45,320 bases of DNA from Lachnospiraceae bacterium UBA938 (GTDB lineage: Bacteria; Bacillota; Clostridia; Lachnospirales; Lachnospiraceae), in contig DBDG01000063.1 of the NCBI GenBank assembly GCA_002293475.1, positions 18,635 to 63,954 on the forward strand, read 5' to 3'. How positions within the stretch are numbered: the first letter of the stretch is position 1; every line of letters starts with the position of its first letter. A program made the position numbers and the translations under genes. Below the pieces are notes generated by a model, which was given only the letters and a program-made list of their open reading frames with translations, did not search any database and was not told the DNA's origin. This document shows, in pieces, positions 15,406-23,947 of the stretch.

Positions 15406-16166
15406 TCCTCCACGAAATTCTTGATGAAGCTCTTTCTATGTATAGGTGTCGGGCCGAACTGCTTAAGCGCGGCAATATGGTGCGGTGAACCGTAGCCTTT
15501 GTTGGCGGCGAAGCCGTATGTAGGGAAAAGGCTGTCATATTGAACCATCAGGCGGTCCCGGGTAACTTTGGCGATGATGCTGGCAGCGGCAATGGATATG
15601 CTTTTGGCATCGCCCTTGATGATCGGGACCTGTTTTATGGTCAGCAAGGGGATGGTGACCGCGTCGTTGAGCAGGATGTCAGGCGTGGCCTTGAGTTTGG
15701 CGACGGCTTCTCTCATGGCTTCATAAGTGGCCTGCAGGATGTTGATCTCATCGATCCGGTCGGGCGCGGCATAACCAATACCGGTGGCTACTGCCTGTTC
15801 CATAATGACAGAATATAGTTCTTCTCTTTTTTTTTCGGATAATTGTTTGGAATCGTTTAGGTATAAAATCTGGCAATTGGCCGGCAGGATGACCGCCCCT
15901 GCTACAACCGGACCTGCCAACGGCCCGCGGCCAACTTCGTCGATCCCGCAGACATGGCCAAGACACGCATATTGACGTTCATACTTTTTCATGGCTTCTG
16001 TCCGTTTTATTTCCTGTTCAAGCGCGGTTATTCGCTGCTGCGCGTTCTTGACCAGAAGGCGGACGCCGGCACGGTCGTCGCTGCTGTATTGTATGACAAA
16101 GGCAGGCAGCATATGAATATCGGCTGCCTGTAGGATTGTTTTTATTTCATTGATGCTTTGAGACAT
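15396..16166 (-). CDS. rnhB: Ribonuclease HII
   Basis: RNase HII removes ribonucleotides and RNA primers from DNA. It has the N-terminal catalytic motif CGIDEVGRGPLAGPVVAGAV, LNDSKQLSEKKRE, and the later acidic residues in LLNDAV and SIAAASIIAKVTRDRLM. The 256 residues include the ~60-residue N-terminal extension usual in Firmicutes. GGAGG lies four bases before the ATG. Its stop overlaps the start of the FliK-like gene; lepB precedes it by 10 bases. Confidence 0.97.
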   Translation of the reverse strand: MSQSINEIKTILQAADIHMLPAFVIQYSSDDRAGVRLLVKNAQQRITALEQEIKRTEAMKKYERQYACLGHVCGIDEVGRGPLAGPVVAGAVILPANCQILYLNDSKQLSEKKREELYSVIMEQAVATGIGYAAPDRIDEINILQATYEAMREAVAKLKATPDILLNDAVTIPLLTIKQVPIIKGDAKSISIAAASIIAKVTRDRLMVQYDSLFPTYGFAANKGYGSPHHIAALKQFGPTPIHRKSFIKNFVEECT

Positions 16167-16176
16167 ATGCCCTCCG

Positions 16177-16716
16177 TTACTGGTGCCTGATAAAGCCTAA
16201 TTTGTTGAGGGGCCAGATCCTGACCCAAGCCCGGCCGATCAGGTCGCTGCGCTTTATATTACCGACAGCCGGGTCGCGGCTGTCGGAGCTGTTATTGCGG
16301 TTGTCGCCCATAACAAAGTATTCATCGTCCGCAAGGCGGATTTTTTCGTAGGCACGGCCAGGATTACGGATGATCTCTTTGCCGTAAGATTCCTCCAGTA
16401 TTTCATCATTGATATATATCTTGCCTTCATCGTCTATATAAATCGTTTCTCCGGGCAGGCCGATTACCCGCTTGATATAAAAGGTGTCTTCCGAATGTTG
16501 GAAAGGGAAAACCACGATATCATAGCGATCCGGCTCGCTGAAGCGGTAGGTTATCTTGTCTACGATCAAGTTTTCGCCATTATAGAGGGTATCATTCATG
16601 GAATTGCCGTCCACGTGGGTCCGTACGCCGACATATCTCACCACCAGCAGTGAGACGACGAGAGCCACCAGAACATATATGCTGGTGCTCAGGATCTCTT
16701 TTAGTATGTTTTTCAT
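16177..16716 (-). CDS. lepB: Type I signal peptidase
   Basis: A membrane-anchored Ser-Lys protease cleaving signal peptides of secreted proteins. One N-terminal TM (about residues 10-28) is followed by the catalytic Ser in VDGNSMNDTL, the Lys in FYIKRVIGLPGE, and GDNRNNSSDSR. The 179 residues are typical of Gram-positive enzymes. This is one of two lepB genes flanking rbgA. Its ATG overlaps by four bases (ATGA) the stop that rbgA would use if its tail repeat were in frame. Confidence 0.96.
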   Translation of the reverse strand: MKNILKEILSTSIYVLVALVVSLLVVRYVGVRTHVDGNSMNDTLYNGENLIVDKITYRFSEPDRYDIVVFPFQHSEDTFYIKRVIGLPGETIYIDDEGKIYINDEILEESYGKEIIRNPGRAYEKIRLADDEYFVMGDNRNNSSDSRDPAVGNIKRSDLIGRAWVRIWPLNKLGFIRHQ

Positions 16717-16718
16717 TT

Positions 16719-16862
16719 ATTCGCTTCCTTTTTGTCTTTATTACTCATGTCTTTGTTACTGATGTTTTCATTACTCGTATTCTTATTACTCATGTTTTAT
16801 TGCTCGTGTTTTTATTACTCGTGTTTTTATTACTCGTGTTTTTATTACTCGTGTTTTTATTC
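16719..16862. repeat. 15-bp tandem repeat array spanning the rbgA 3' end
   Basis: About nine units related to AATAAAAACACGAGT (minus strand) run from within rbgA to its gap with lepB. Four units encode Asn-Lys-Asn-Thr-Ser; the fifth has one A fewer (AATAAAAC), which creates the rbgA stop at 16790; diverged units continue downstream in the shifted frame. Confidence 0.9.
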
Positions 16863-17770
16863 TCGTCTGTAGGTAGCTCGTCTGTAGGTAGCCCTTCTGC
16901 AGTCCGGCGGCAATCATGTAAGCTGCTCTCTTCGGGTGCTTCCAAGGTGACCCGGCCGGTTCTGCCGTTGCGGAAATCATCGGTAACTATCCCGGCCGCC
17001 CGTTCCAGATGGTATTCTTCCCCTCGTAAATAACAATGTCTGCTGACGCATATTGCGGTCAGGATGCTGTGCTCATCCGTCAGGGCGGGGATCGCATAGC
17101 GCTGCTCCAAAGCTCCCGGATAGCTGTCCCGGAGAAACCGGATGATATCCAAGGACAAGGCAGAAACATCAATGACATCATCCTTGATCGAGCCGATCAT
17201 GGCCAGACGCAGTCCGGTGCTACGGTCGTCAAACTTGGGCCATAGTATTCCGGGGGTATCCAATAGTTCCAGGTTTTTCTGCAGGCGTATCCATTGCTTG
17301 CCTTTGGTGACACCGGGTTTGTTGCCTGTTTTAGTACAGGCCTTGCCGACAAAAGCATTAATAAACGTCGATTTACCGACATTGGGGATGCCGACTACCA
17401 TGGCGCGTACCGGCCGGTTGAGGATTCCCCTTCTTTTGTCACGCTCCCTTTTTTCCCGGCAGACCTCGTTCACGACCCCGTTTATGGCCTTTAAGCCGCT
17501 GCCGTTCTTAGAGTTGATCTCGAGGACATGGAAGCCCTTATTGCGGTAATGCTTGAGCCACGCTTTCGTCAAGCAAGGATCCGCCATGTCGGCCTTGTTT
17601 AACAGAATCAGCCTGGCTTTATTTTTCCCCAGTTCATCAATGTCCGGATTGCGGCTGCTGAAGGGGATCCGTGCATCCACCAGCTCGATCACAAGGTCGA
17701 TCAGTTTTATATCCTCGGCCATCTGACGCCTTGCCTTGGTCATGTGTCCGGGATACCAATGATAATCCAT
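16790..17770 (-). CDS. rbgA: Ribosome biogenesis GTPase RbgA (YlqF) with repetitive C-terminal tail
   Basis: RbgA is a circularly permuted GTPase for late 50S assembly. The G4 motif LLNKADM comes before G1 GIPNVGKST and G3 DTPGILWP; the N-terminal MDYHWYPGHMTKARRQM is typical. The protein has 326 residues, about 40 more than usual, ending in NKNTS repeats. The tail stops because one repeat unit has lost an A; restoring it would run the frame on for 25 codons to a TGA overlapping the lepB start. GGAGG lies five bases before the ATG. It sits between two lepB genes. Confidence 0.95.
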   Translation of the reverse strand: MDYHWYPGHMTKARRQMAEDIKLIDLVIELVDARIPFSSRNPDIDELGKNKARLILLNKADMADPCLTKAWLKHYRNKGFHVLEINSKNGSGLKAINGVVNEVCREKRERDKRRGILNRPVRAMVVGIPNVGKSTFINAFVGKACTKTGNKPGVTKGKQWIRLQKNLELLDTPGILWPKFDDRSTGLRLAMIGSIKDDVIDVSALSLDIIRFLRDSYPGALEQRYAIPALTDEHSILTAICVSRHCYLRGEEYHLERAAGIVTDDFRNGRTGRVTLEAPEESSLHDCRRTAEGLPTDELPTDENKNTSNKNTSNKNTSNKNTSNKT

Positions 17771-17780
17771 GTCTGCCTCC

Positions 17781-18365
17781 TTATTCCACCAGCCCCATAT
17801 TTTCGCCGTCTAAAGGCAGCTTGAACCATGCTTTGCCGATAATTACTTCTTTCTTGACCACGCCGATATTACCGGAGCGGCTGTCTTCGCTGTTGTTACG
17901 GTCATCCCCTAATACAAAAAACTCATCCGTCGCCAAGGTGACCGGATTGGCCGCTATCCCGGCATCTGCCATCTTGTCAAATCGTTCGTCTTCTTCTGCC
18001 TGGTCGCCGTCAATGTAGAGGTAGCCCCCGATGATCTGGATCGTTTCCCCGGGTACGGCGACGACCCTTTTGAGGTAGTAATGAGAATTCTCATTGCCGT
18101 TGGGAAGAAAAACCACCACATCCCCCTGCTTAGGTGACGACAGGTTGTATATCAGCCGGTTGACCAGTACCTCCTGGCTGTTGTAGAGCACCGGTTCCAT
18201 AGAAACGCCGATGACGCTGATGCGCATGCCAAAGGCGTAAATCAGCAAAAAAGCAAATACTATTGTAATACATACCGCAAACATCGTAGAAAATATTTCT
18301 CTGATCAATTGGGGACTGAGCCTTTTCTTCTTCTGGATAAAAGTAAGCCCGTTTTTCTTTGCCAT
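17781..18365 (-). CDS. lepB: Type I signal peptidase (second copy)
   Basis: A 194-residue signal peptidase I: a basic N-terminus (FIQKKKR), one TM span around residues 24-45, the catalytic Ser in VIGVSMEPVLYN, the Lys in YYLKRVVAVPGE, and GDDRNNSEDSRS. It differs clearly from the lepB at 16177-16716, so this is an old duplication or paralogue rather than a recent copy. It lies 10 bases upstream of rbgA and follows the rplS terminator. Confidence 0.95.
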   Translation of the reverse strand: MAKKNGLTFIQKKKRLSPQLIREIFSTMFAVCITIVFAFLLIYAFGMRISVIGVSMEPVLYNSQEVLVNRLIYNLSSPKQGDVVVFLPNGNENSHYYLKRVVAVPGETIQIIGGYLYIDGDQAEEDERFDKMADAGIAANPVTLATDEFFVLGDDRNNSEDSRSGNIGVVKKEVIIGKAWFKLPLDGENMGLVE

Positions 18366-18422
18366 TCATCCCATCCTTCGTATATGTATTTCCTATCATT
18401 TTAACACAAATCATAAAATAAG

Positions 18423-18451
18423 AAAAGGACAACTGATTCAATTGTCCTTTT
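18423..18451 (-). terminator. Rho-independent terminator after rplS
   Basis: AAAAGGACAA (18423-18432) pairs with TTGTCCTTTT (18442-18451) around a nine-base loop; on the minus strand it is followed by a T-rich run. It separates rplS from the lepB-rbgA cluster and could also work from the other side. Confidence 0.8.
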
Positions 18452-18464
18452 TCGCTGTCACGCA

Positions 18465-18812
18465 TTATCTGATCAGTTCTTTTACCTTGGCTTTCTTGCC
18501 GACCCGTTCACGCAGATAATTCAGCTTGGCCCGTCTTACTTTACCTCTCCTGACTACCTCCACGCGCTCCACATTGGGGGAATGAAGCGGCCAAGTCTTC
18601 TCGACGCCGACGCCGCCGGATGATTTCCTGACGGTAAACGTCTCACGGTTGCCGCCGCCCTGTCTCTTTAAGACAGTGCCTTCAAAAATCTGGATTCTTT
18701 CGCGGTTTCCTTCTTTGATCTTGCCATATACCTTGACGGTATCGCCTACGTTGAACTGGGGAATTTCCTTTTTAAGCTGTTCCTGTTCGATTTCTTTGAT
18801 AATATCGTTCAT
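18465..18812 (-). CDS. rplS: 50S ribosomal protein L19
   Basis: The protein has 115 residues: MNDIIKEIEQEQLKKEIP, FNVGDTVKVYGKIKEGNRER, QIFEGTVLKRQGGG, FTVRKSSGGVGVEKTWPLHSP and the basic end RRAKLNYLRERVGKKAKVKE. The frame extends 35 codons further upstream, but GGAGG lies five bases before the ATG at 18812 and the family begins there. It has its own promoter and terminator. In related genomes rplS directly follows trmD; here trmD is about 9.6 kb away. Confidence 0.98.
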   Translation of the reverse strand: MNDIIKEIEQEQLKKEIPQFNVGDTVKVYGKIKEGNRERIQIFEGTVLKRQGGGNRETFTVRKSSGGVGVEKTWPLHSPNVERVEVVRRGKVRRAKLNYLRERVGKKAKVKELIR

Positions 18813-18888
18813 ATCTGCCTCCTGTACGTTAAATCGGATGTTCTTAATACACAAGTAACAGAGGACCATCTCATTTCGCAACATTAGT

Positions 18889-18917
18889 ACTATATCATAG
18901 CATGTAGATAAAAGCAA
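18889..18917 (-). promoter_or_regulatory. Promoter of rplS
   Basis: On the minus strand TTGCTT (18912-18917), a 17-base spacer, then TATAGT (18889-18894), about 75 bases before the rplS start. Confidence 0.75.
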
Positions 18918-18928
18918 GGGTTTTTCAG

Positions 18929-18996
18929 GACAATAATTATGCCGACAATAATTATGCCGGATAATTATTATGCTACAGGATAATTATTATGTTGTT
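18929..18996. repeat. AT-rich tandem repeats upstream of rplS
   Basis: Two copies of GACAATAATTATGCC (18929-18943, 18944-18958) are followed by two near-identical 19-base units starting GGATAATTATTATG (18959-18977, 18978-18996). The last unit includes the stop codon of the PNPOx-like gene. They lie just upstream of the rplS -35 box. Confidence 0.8.
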
Positions 18997-19412
18997 ATCG
19001 CAAAGTCCTCACTCTTAAAGTTGCTGTAATACCGCCCGCGCTGGGCGGTAAACTTCAAGACACAGTAATCCGGGTCTGTCACGCCTTCGGGGTAATACAT
19101 CGTATCGCCGCGCTCCCAGATTTCTTCCTTGATAGCGGCGTCCTCCAGGACCTCCATCGTCCCTATTATCATCACTCCCCGAAAGAAACGCCTGTCACAG
19201 AAATAGACACCGGCTTTGGGATTTTGGCGGTACTGCTCCACGCGCATGGACGAGGTATTGGTGGAGAACCATATCTCCCGCAGACCGTTACGTTTGCGGG
19301 GCTTCAGCATGGCTTTCATATTAGGAAAACCGTCACCGTCCACTGACGCAATGAAAGCGACCTTCTGTTTATCTATCAGGTTCCCAATAGTTTGTTCCGG
19401 ATTTTTCATCAT
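18987..19412 (-). CDS. Pyridoxamine 5'-phosphate oxidase-like flavin-fold protein
   Basis: The 141-residue protein fits the PNPOx-like split-barrel family: KVAFIASVDGDGFPNMKAML, IWFSTNTSSMRVEQ, NPKAGVYFCDRRFFRG. Such proteins bind FMN or similar cofactors; the reaction is not predictable. The start at 19412 has GGAGG eight bases upstream; the longer open frame is rejected because it overlaps the upstream gene's coding region. Its ATG overlaps the SRPBCC gene's stop by four bases, so the two are translationally coupled. Confidence 0.88.
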   Translation of the reverse strand: MMKNPEQTIGNLIDKQKVAFIASVDGDGFPNMKAMLKPRKRNGLREIWFSTNTSSMRVEQYRQNPKAGVYFCDRRFFRGVMIIGTMEVLEDAAIKEEIWERGDTMYYPEGVTDPDYCVLKFTAQRGRYYSNFKSEDFAITT

Positions 19413-19828
19413 AGCAGCTTCCTCCATTTTCTTTGCCGGTGCCGGTAGAACACATGCGCCCATAGCCAGATGAACACCGTCTTCCAGCCGGCACGGACTT
19501 CTACAATGTCCGTATAACATGTACATCCGTCGCCCTGCTCCTTAAGTGTGATGATGTGGTTCCAAACAGGGACGCTTCTGTTGTGTTCGCGGGTGGATAT
19601 GCGTTCACGGGCGAACTCGTCCACCTCTATGGTGTGGATGCCGAAGTTGATGCCCATGACGCGGAGATTAAACCGAAACTGTGCTCCCTCTGCCCAAACA
19701 TGGCGCTCATCCAGTGGTGTGAATCTCGCCAGCGGGGCGCAAATATACCGCAATGTAGCTATCTCTTTCAGCCTAGCACAAACAGTTTCCCTGTCGGCAG
19801 GGAAAAGCGAACTGACACAGATGTTCAT
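19409..19828 (-). CDS. SRPBCC/START-like domain protein
   Basis: The 139-residue protein opens with an SRPBCC-like strand (MNICVSSLFPADRETVCARL) and has alternating strands (FRFNLRVMGINFGIHTIEV, HIITLKEQGDGCTCYTDIVEV) and a closing amphipathic helix (WLWAHVFYRHRQRKWRKL), all typical of polyketide-cyclase/START-like ligand-binding folds. The ligand is unknown. GGAGG lies eight bases before the ATG. It overlaps the PNPOx-like gene downstream and the broken hydrolase upstream. Confidence 0.8.
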   Translation of the reverse strand: MNICVSSLFPADRETVCARLKEIATLRYICAPLARFTPLDERHVWAEGAQFRFNLRVMGINFGIHTIEVDEFARERISTREHNRSVPVWNHIITLKEQGDGCTCYTDIVEVRAGWKTVFIWLWAHVFYRHRQRKWRKLL

Positions 19829-20145
19829 CCGGATAACCTCCTAAGCGGGTACCAAAGTACAATCCTGTTCCACATTTCACGGGAATGATCTGTTGGTTCA
19901 CTCCAGCCATATCCCGATTTTTCTACGATAACTATCCTGTGCTTATCCGTCAATAATGACCACAAAGGCCTGAAGTCCTCCATTGGCCAGCGCGTTCCGC
20001 TACCAGACAAGAAAACAAATGTCTCCGTTCCTTGTCCCGCGGAAAAAACGTGCATTTTATGGCCATTAACCGTCACTAACTCTCTAGGAGCATTTTTCAC
20101 TCTTTTCATTATGCTTTCAACGTCTACGCCGTCGGCTGCTGCCAT
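19825..20145 (-). pseudogene. Truncated alpha/beta hydrolase
   Basis: The 106 codons match only the N-terminal third of an alpha/beta hydrolase: VTVNGHKMHVFSAGQG, the oxyanion-side FLSGSGTRWPMEDF, and VIVEKSGYGWSEPTDHSR. After this the frame runs into unrelated residues (EMWNRIVLWYPL) and stops, so the nucleophile elbow (G-x-S-x-G) and the rest are missing. In-frame coding-like residues (LVNLFLEK) continue upstream of the ATG without a start codon, so the 5' end may be lost too. The break lies directly at the SRPBCC gene start, which suggests a deletion. Confidence 0.75.
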
Positions 20146-20353
20146 CTTTTCCAGAAAAAGGTTTACCAGATTGTTGTGTTAGCTAGTATTCCTGTGAACA
20201 GTATACCCGGGGGTTATGATAAATGCAATCTAAAACACATATATCATTCCTCTTTTTTTATTCCTTCTTCCACACGGATTTTTTGATTGAACTTGTGTGT
20301 ATTCCGGACGGCCCATAGTATGCCTGTAAAACACCGACCGTTCCACAAGCAAC

Positions 20354-21028
20354 TCAGAACTCCTTCTTTTCCATCACATGGACACTGACCGCCAGGGATA
20401 TCGCCAAAGATGCCAGAAACAGTAGAACCGCACCGGCCGCAAAGGAAACGGAACCGAGGTTCGCGGTGACGGCTGTGATCCGGCTTAAGATGAGACCAGG
20501 ATCCACCCCGGCACTTTGCAGGATCGACCGGCCGAAAACCGGGATCAGGACGACCATCGCTACCACGGCAAATACTACCAGCCTTCCATGGGTGCTGCCA
20601 AACTTAAGCTGAATCGGTAAAGCAATCAGCATGATCAGGTTTACCGTCAGCCAGATCACGATCCGGATCATCCACCAGTCCATCCAGTGATTCTCATTGC
20701 CTGAGCTGATTGTTGTCGCGACGCTTACGAAGACCGGAACCAGCCACCCGATAAATGAAAGCAGGAAAAGGATCGCGTACTTAGAGACGGCATATAACTT
20801 CCGGGTTACCGGCAGGGTCAGTAAAAACTGCGTGCCTTCCTCAAATTCGTCATAACTGATCGTAGAAATAGCCAGCATGCCCATCATGAAACTGAAATAG
20901 GAAACCGCCGCAAGGAAACTGCCGTCATTATTGCCGGCAAACTGCATGATGCCGACAAAAAACAGAATAATAAAAACCTGTTTATTAGACAAAATCAGCT
21001 TAATATCTTTTATTAGTAAACCCTTCAT
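20354..21028 (-). CDS. ABC-2 type transporter permease
   Basis: A 224-residue membrane protein with about six hydrophobic spans and the ABC-2 pattern: MKGLLIKDIKLILSNKQVF at the N-terminus, then EFEEGTQFLLTLPVTRKLYAVSKY between spans two and three. It forms the membrane half of an exporter with the ATPase encoded directly upstream (four-base ATGA overlap). Such GntR-controlled YtrA/BcrA-like transporters commonly respond to cell-wall-active compounds; the substrate here is unknown. Confidence 0.92.
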   Translation of the reverse strand: MKGLLIKDIKLILSNKQVFIILFFVGIMQFAGNNDGSFLAAVSYFSFMMGMLAISTISYDEFEEGTQFLLTLPVTRKLYAVSKYAILFLLSFIGWLVPVFVSVATTISSGNENHWMDWWMIRIVIWLTVNLIMLIALPIQLKFGSTHGRLVVFAVVAMVVLIPVFGRSILQSAGVDPGLILSRITAVTANLGSVSFAAGAVLLFLASLAISLAVSVHVMEKKEF

Positions 21029-21873
21029 CGTTTCTCACCTCGCTCAATTATTGTTATGAAATCATCGATACCGCTCTTTTCCACCACCATGCCGGGATAA
21101 TTGTCAATATAAAACTGCTTGGCCGCGGTCAGGCACTGATAGCCGTAATTTTCTTTCTTGATATAGCTGATGCGGGACCGGTCAATCTGGTTAAATTCTT
21201 TTTCACTGAGTTTCAGGAGTCCGAACTTATCCATTAGGACATCCGTATCTTCATGAAAAACAATATTTCCCTTGTGAATAATATAAATGTCATCACAAAG
21301 CCCTTCTAGGTCGCTGGAAATATGGGAGCTGATCAAGATGGAACGTTCTGCTTCGTCCATGTATTGCCTCAGCAAATCCAGCAATTCGTCCCTCGCTATG
21401 ACATCCAAGCCGACCGTCGGCTCATCTAGGACCAGCAGCCGGGCCGCATGGCTCATGGCAATCAGCAGATTGAGCCGGGCCCGCATCCCGGTCGAAAAAT
21501 CCTTGATCTTCTTGTTTATCGGCAGCCTAAACTGATTGCACTGGCCTATAAACTGATCCTTCCTAAAATTCCGATACAGGCTGCTCATGACCGGCAAGAA
21601 ATTGGCTATGGTAAGATTACTGCTGAAAGTGGTCTTACCCAGGACTACGCCGATATCCTCTTTTTCCTTCGTGCTTAGTCCATGGTGATCCTTGCCAAAC
21701 ACCATGATTTCCCCGCCATCAATCGAGATAAGGTTGAAGATAGACTTAAAAGTAGTGCTTTTACCTGCCCCATTGGCTCCGACCAGACCCGTTACGCAGC
21801 CCGGCTTCACTTCCATGGAACAGTTCAGGCGGAAATCGCCATAACTCTTCTGTACATTGGTTAATTTTAGCAT
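21025..21873 (-). CDS. ABC transporter ATP-binding protein
   Basis: The 282-residue ATPase has Walker A GANGAGKST, signature FSTGMRARLNL, Walker B LLVLDEPTVGLD and the switch His in ISSHISSDLEG. The C-terminal ~70 residues form the accessory region common to BcrA/YtrB-type ATPases. It overlaps the GntR gene upstream and the permease gene downstream, so all three are one operon. Confidence 0.95.
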   Translation of the reverse strand: MLKLTNVQKSYGDFRLNCSMEVKPGCVTGLVGANGAGKSTTFKSIFNLISIDGGEIMVFGKDHHGLSTKEKEDIGVVLGKTTFSSNLTIANFLPVMSSLYRNFRKDQFIGQCNQFRLPINKKIKDFSTGMRARLNLLIAMSHAARLLVLDEPTVGLDVIARDELLDLLRQYMDEAERSILISSHISSDLEGLCDDIYIIHKGNIVFHEDTDVLMDKFGLLKLSEKEFNQIDRSRISYIKKENYGYQCLTAAKQFYIDNYPGMVVEKSGIDDFITIIERGEKR

Positions 21874-22250
21874 GATTTGATATCCTCCATTATTATTTCA
21901 AACAGTTCTCTGATTTCCTCATCCTTCAGGCCGCTGCTCCGTCCCTCGCGGATAGCCGCTTCCATGCGTAACTCCACTTCCTTACGACGTTCTTCCATCG
22001 CCAGCTGGGAATTGATGTTGGCAATGTAGCTACCCTTGCCATGCACGGTAACGACAAAGCCTTCCTGTTCCAAAGCATCATAGGCCTTCTTCACAGTCAG
22101 GGCACTGATACGCAGATCAGCCGACAGGGAACGCACCGAAGGAAGAACTGTGTCGGGCTTAAGCGAGCCTTCTAAAACCAAGGATTTGATCTGATCCACG
22201 ATCTGTTCATAAATGGGCCGCATGGATGAATTGTTTACTATTATGCGCAT
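21867..22250 (-). CDS. GntR-family regulator (short, YtrA-like)
   Basis: The 127-residue protein has an N-terminal winged helix (PIYEQIVDQIKSLVLEGSLKPDTVLPSVR and SALTVKKAYDALEQEGFV) and a short helical tail without an effector-binding domain, as in the YtrA subfamily. It is the first gene of the operon with the ABC ATPase and permease, and probably represses it by binding the inverted repeat in its own promoter. Confidence 0.93.
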   Translation of the reverse strand: MRIIVNNSSMRPIYEQIVDQIKSLVLEGSLKPDTVLPSVRSLSADLRISALTVKKAYDALEQEGFVVTVHGKGSYIANINSQLAMEERRKEVELRMEAAIREGRSSGLKDEEIRELFEIIMEDIKSC

Positions 22251-22270
22251 AATATATTCTCCTTAACTAC

Positions 22271-22319
22271 AAACAGTATATAACAGATGACTACTGTTGT
22301 CAACTGTTATATACTGTTT
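22271..22319 (-). promoter_or_regulatory. Promoter with 16-bp inverted-repeat operator for the GntR-ABC operon
   Basis: AAACAGTATATAACAG (22271-22286) and CTGTTATATACTGTTT (22304-22319) are a perfect inverted repeat. On the minus strand, TTGACA (22298-22303), a 17-base spacer and TATACT (22275-22280) lie within it, the -10 inside one arm. A GntR dimer bound here would block RNA polymerase. The GntR assignment is inferred from position. Confidence 0.88.
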
Positions 22320-22349
22320 TGTAATAATAATTTATAAGATCTTATATAC

Positions 22350-23612
22350 CTAGTCTCTCTTATCAACGAACAGCAGCAATGAAACAGTAACTTCCCCTCT
22401 GTCCGACGCAGTCTCCGCTCCGCCGCCGTATTTGGCCGCGACCCTTACCACCGAGTTCATGGCGGCTTCGCTGGCAAAGGCATATCTGCTACTGTTCCTT
22501 GCGTCCGGCGCTGCCGTATCGGCATGGGACATGTTGATGTGGAGCAGGCTGTTTTTCATGAACTTCATATAGAAGAAAAGCTTATTATCAGTATGAAAGC
22601 CAAGTGCCTTGATGGCGCCGTTCAGAAGCACGGTAAGGATCGTGGTCATGTCCACATCGTCAACATTGAGGTTCGGCGGGATAAAAATATCATGTTCCAC
22701 GATGATTCCCTTCATCCGCGCCTCAGCAAACTTGGTGTTAATGATGCTGTCGACCGTCAGATTACCCGTGCGGATCAGTTTTTCCTTGTCTCTTTGGGTG
22801 ATGATCAGTTTTTCAATATAGTCAAGGAGCCGCGCATTTTCATTGTTCTCGGCCAGTTCCCGGATCGCCATGAAATGCGGCTCCACCTCATAAAGCTTCG
22901 CACCGCCAGGGTATGGGGGATTCTGAATCTGGTCATACTGATCGCGGAAATTGTCGATCTGCTGCTGCATCGCTTTCCGCTCGGCCTCTATCTTCATCTT
23001 TTCCGTGGCATGCAGGTGGATAAAGGCATAAATAATATATGTAATCAACAAAAGATTAAAGGCAATATGCCTCCCGTCCAATACGCCGCTTAGCATATTG
23101 ATTTCGATAGCAACCGCAACCAAGGCCAAAAGAACCGGCAGATAAATATTGCTGTTTTTCCTTTTCGCAGCTTCCTTTGGATCTTCAAGCCGGTAGAAAA
23201 GTGCCAACGTGGTTAGGTCTATGATGCGGCAATACATAAAAGCGTGAAAAGTCGCTTCTTCGGCAACTGCTATCCTAGATAAAGAAATCTGAAGAAAAAA
23301 TGCGGTGATTATTTCGGATAGGCTGGTTACTGCAACAGTTATAACTACTGACATCAATTTAATGTTGATCCGCGACCTATAGTTAAAAGATACCGCAAAC
23401 AGAAACAGGAAATTGGTTATTAATATAACAACAGTTAAATCGGTTATTTTCATCATTAAATAATTGAAAATTATGCAAGCTATGTACGATATTAGCTCGG
23501 TTCTTTTATTATATAAATTGGACTTATTGAAAATCCGCATCAGCCTGAATATTACGTAGGTATGCAACAGACTTAATAGACTTCCCATAATTTCATATAT
23601 AATTGTACTCAT
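22350..23612 (-). CDS. AgrC-like receptor histidine kinase, degenerate catalytic motifs
   Basis: The protein has 420 residues. About six N-terminal TM spans (residues ~5-205) are followed by a coiled-coil linker and a GHKL-type region, the AgrC layout. The usual H-box LRHDMKNH aligns with KLYEVEPH: the phospho-acceptor His is Tyr. The N-box aligns as TVLLNGAIKA rather than NLLDNAIEA, and the GxGL motif is missing (SEAAMN). It therefore probably lacks kinase activity. The ATG at 23612 has GAGGTGA upstream; a GTG at 23618 is less likely. It is the last gene of the agr-type locus, after two agrD-like genes. I cannot exclude a decaying gene, but the frame is intact. Confidence 0.85.
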   Translation of the reverse strand: MSTIIYEIMGSLLSLLHTYVIFRLMRIFNKSNLYNKRTELISYIACIIFNYLMMKITDLTVVILITNFLFLFAVSFNYRSRINIKLMSVVITVAVTSLSEIITAFFLQISLSRIAVAEEATFHAFMYCRIIDLTTLALFYRLEDPKEAAKRKNSNIYLPVLLALVAVAIEINMLSGVLDGRHIAFNLLLITYIIYAFIHLHATEKMKIEAERKAMQQQIDNFRDQYDQIQNPPYPGGAKLYEVEPHFMAIRELAENNENARLLDYIEKLIITQRDKEKLIRTGNLTVDSIINTKFAEARMKGIIVEHDIFIPPNLNVDDVDMTTILTVLLNGAIKALGFHTDNKLFFYMKFMKNSLLHINMSHADTAAPDARNSSRYAFASEAAMNSVVRVAAKYGGGAETASDRGEVTVSLLLFVDKRD

Positions 23613-23697
23613 GGTCACCTCTATATTATCGAAACATCCTTAAAAGCATATTGAATTGAAATACGCCCTGCCATGTGTTTATAATCCAAAAAAATAT

Positions 23698-23829
23698 CTA
23701 TATTTTTAATTTATCAGCTTGTTTAGGTAATGTAGGTTGATAAAAAATACACATACATAGTGAGTTTACATTTGCTTTCGTGATACTCAGAGCACGATTG
23801 GCAATACCTTTTAATACATTCGTTTTCAT
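23698..23829 (-). CDS. agrD: AgrD-like cyclic-lactone autoinducer prepeptide (second copy)
   Basis: The 43-residue peptide has an amphipathic N-terminal helix (MKTNVLKGIANRALSITK), then NSLCMCIFYQPTLP and a charged tail. This is the AgrD pattern, in which the residues from Cys up to the one before Y/H-Q-P form the thiolactone ring; the predicted ring is CMCIF. GGAG lies six bases before the ATG. It differs from its neighbour in the residue before the ring (Leu instead of Ala) and in the tail. It lies between the other agrD-like gene and the AgrC-like gene. Confidence 0.88.
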   Translation of the reverse strand: MKTNVLKGIANRALSITKANVNSLCMCIFYQPTLPKQADKLKI

Positions 23830-23947
23830 CCCTCTCTCCTTTTTTACAATCTTAAAAACTACATATTTATGAGTAATCCTTAATAATTACAATCAAAGAT
23901 ATGTGTTATGAATGTATATATATGTTTACAATATCTTGGTAATCCAG

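Noticed and set aside
18423..18451. Attenuator or ribosomal-protein leader
   Set aside because: The hairpin lies after the rplS stop with a T-rich tail, so it is a plain terminator.
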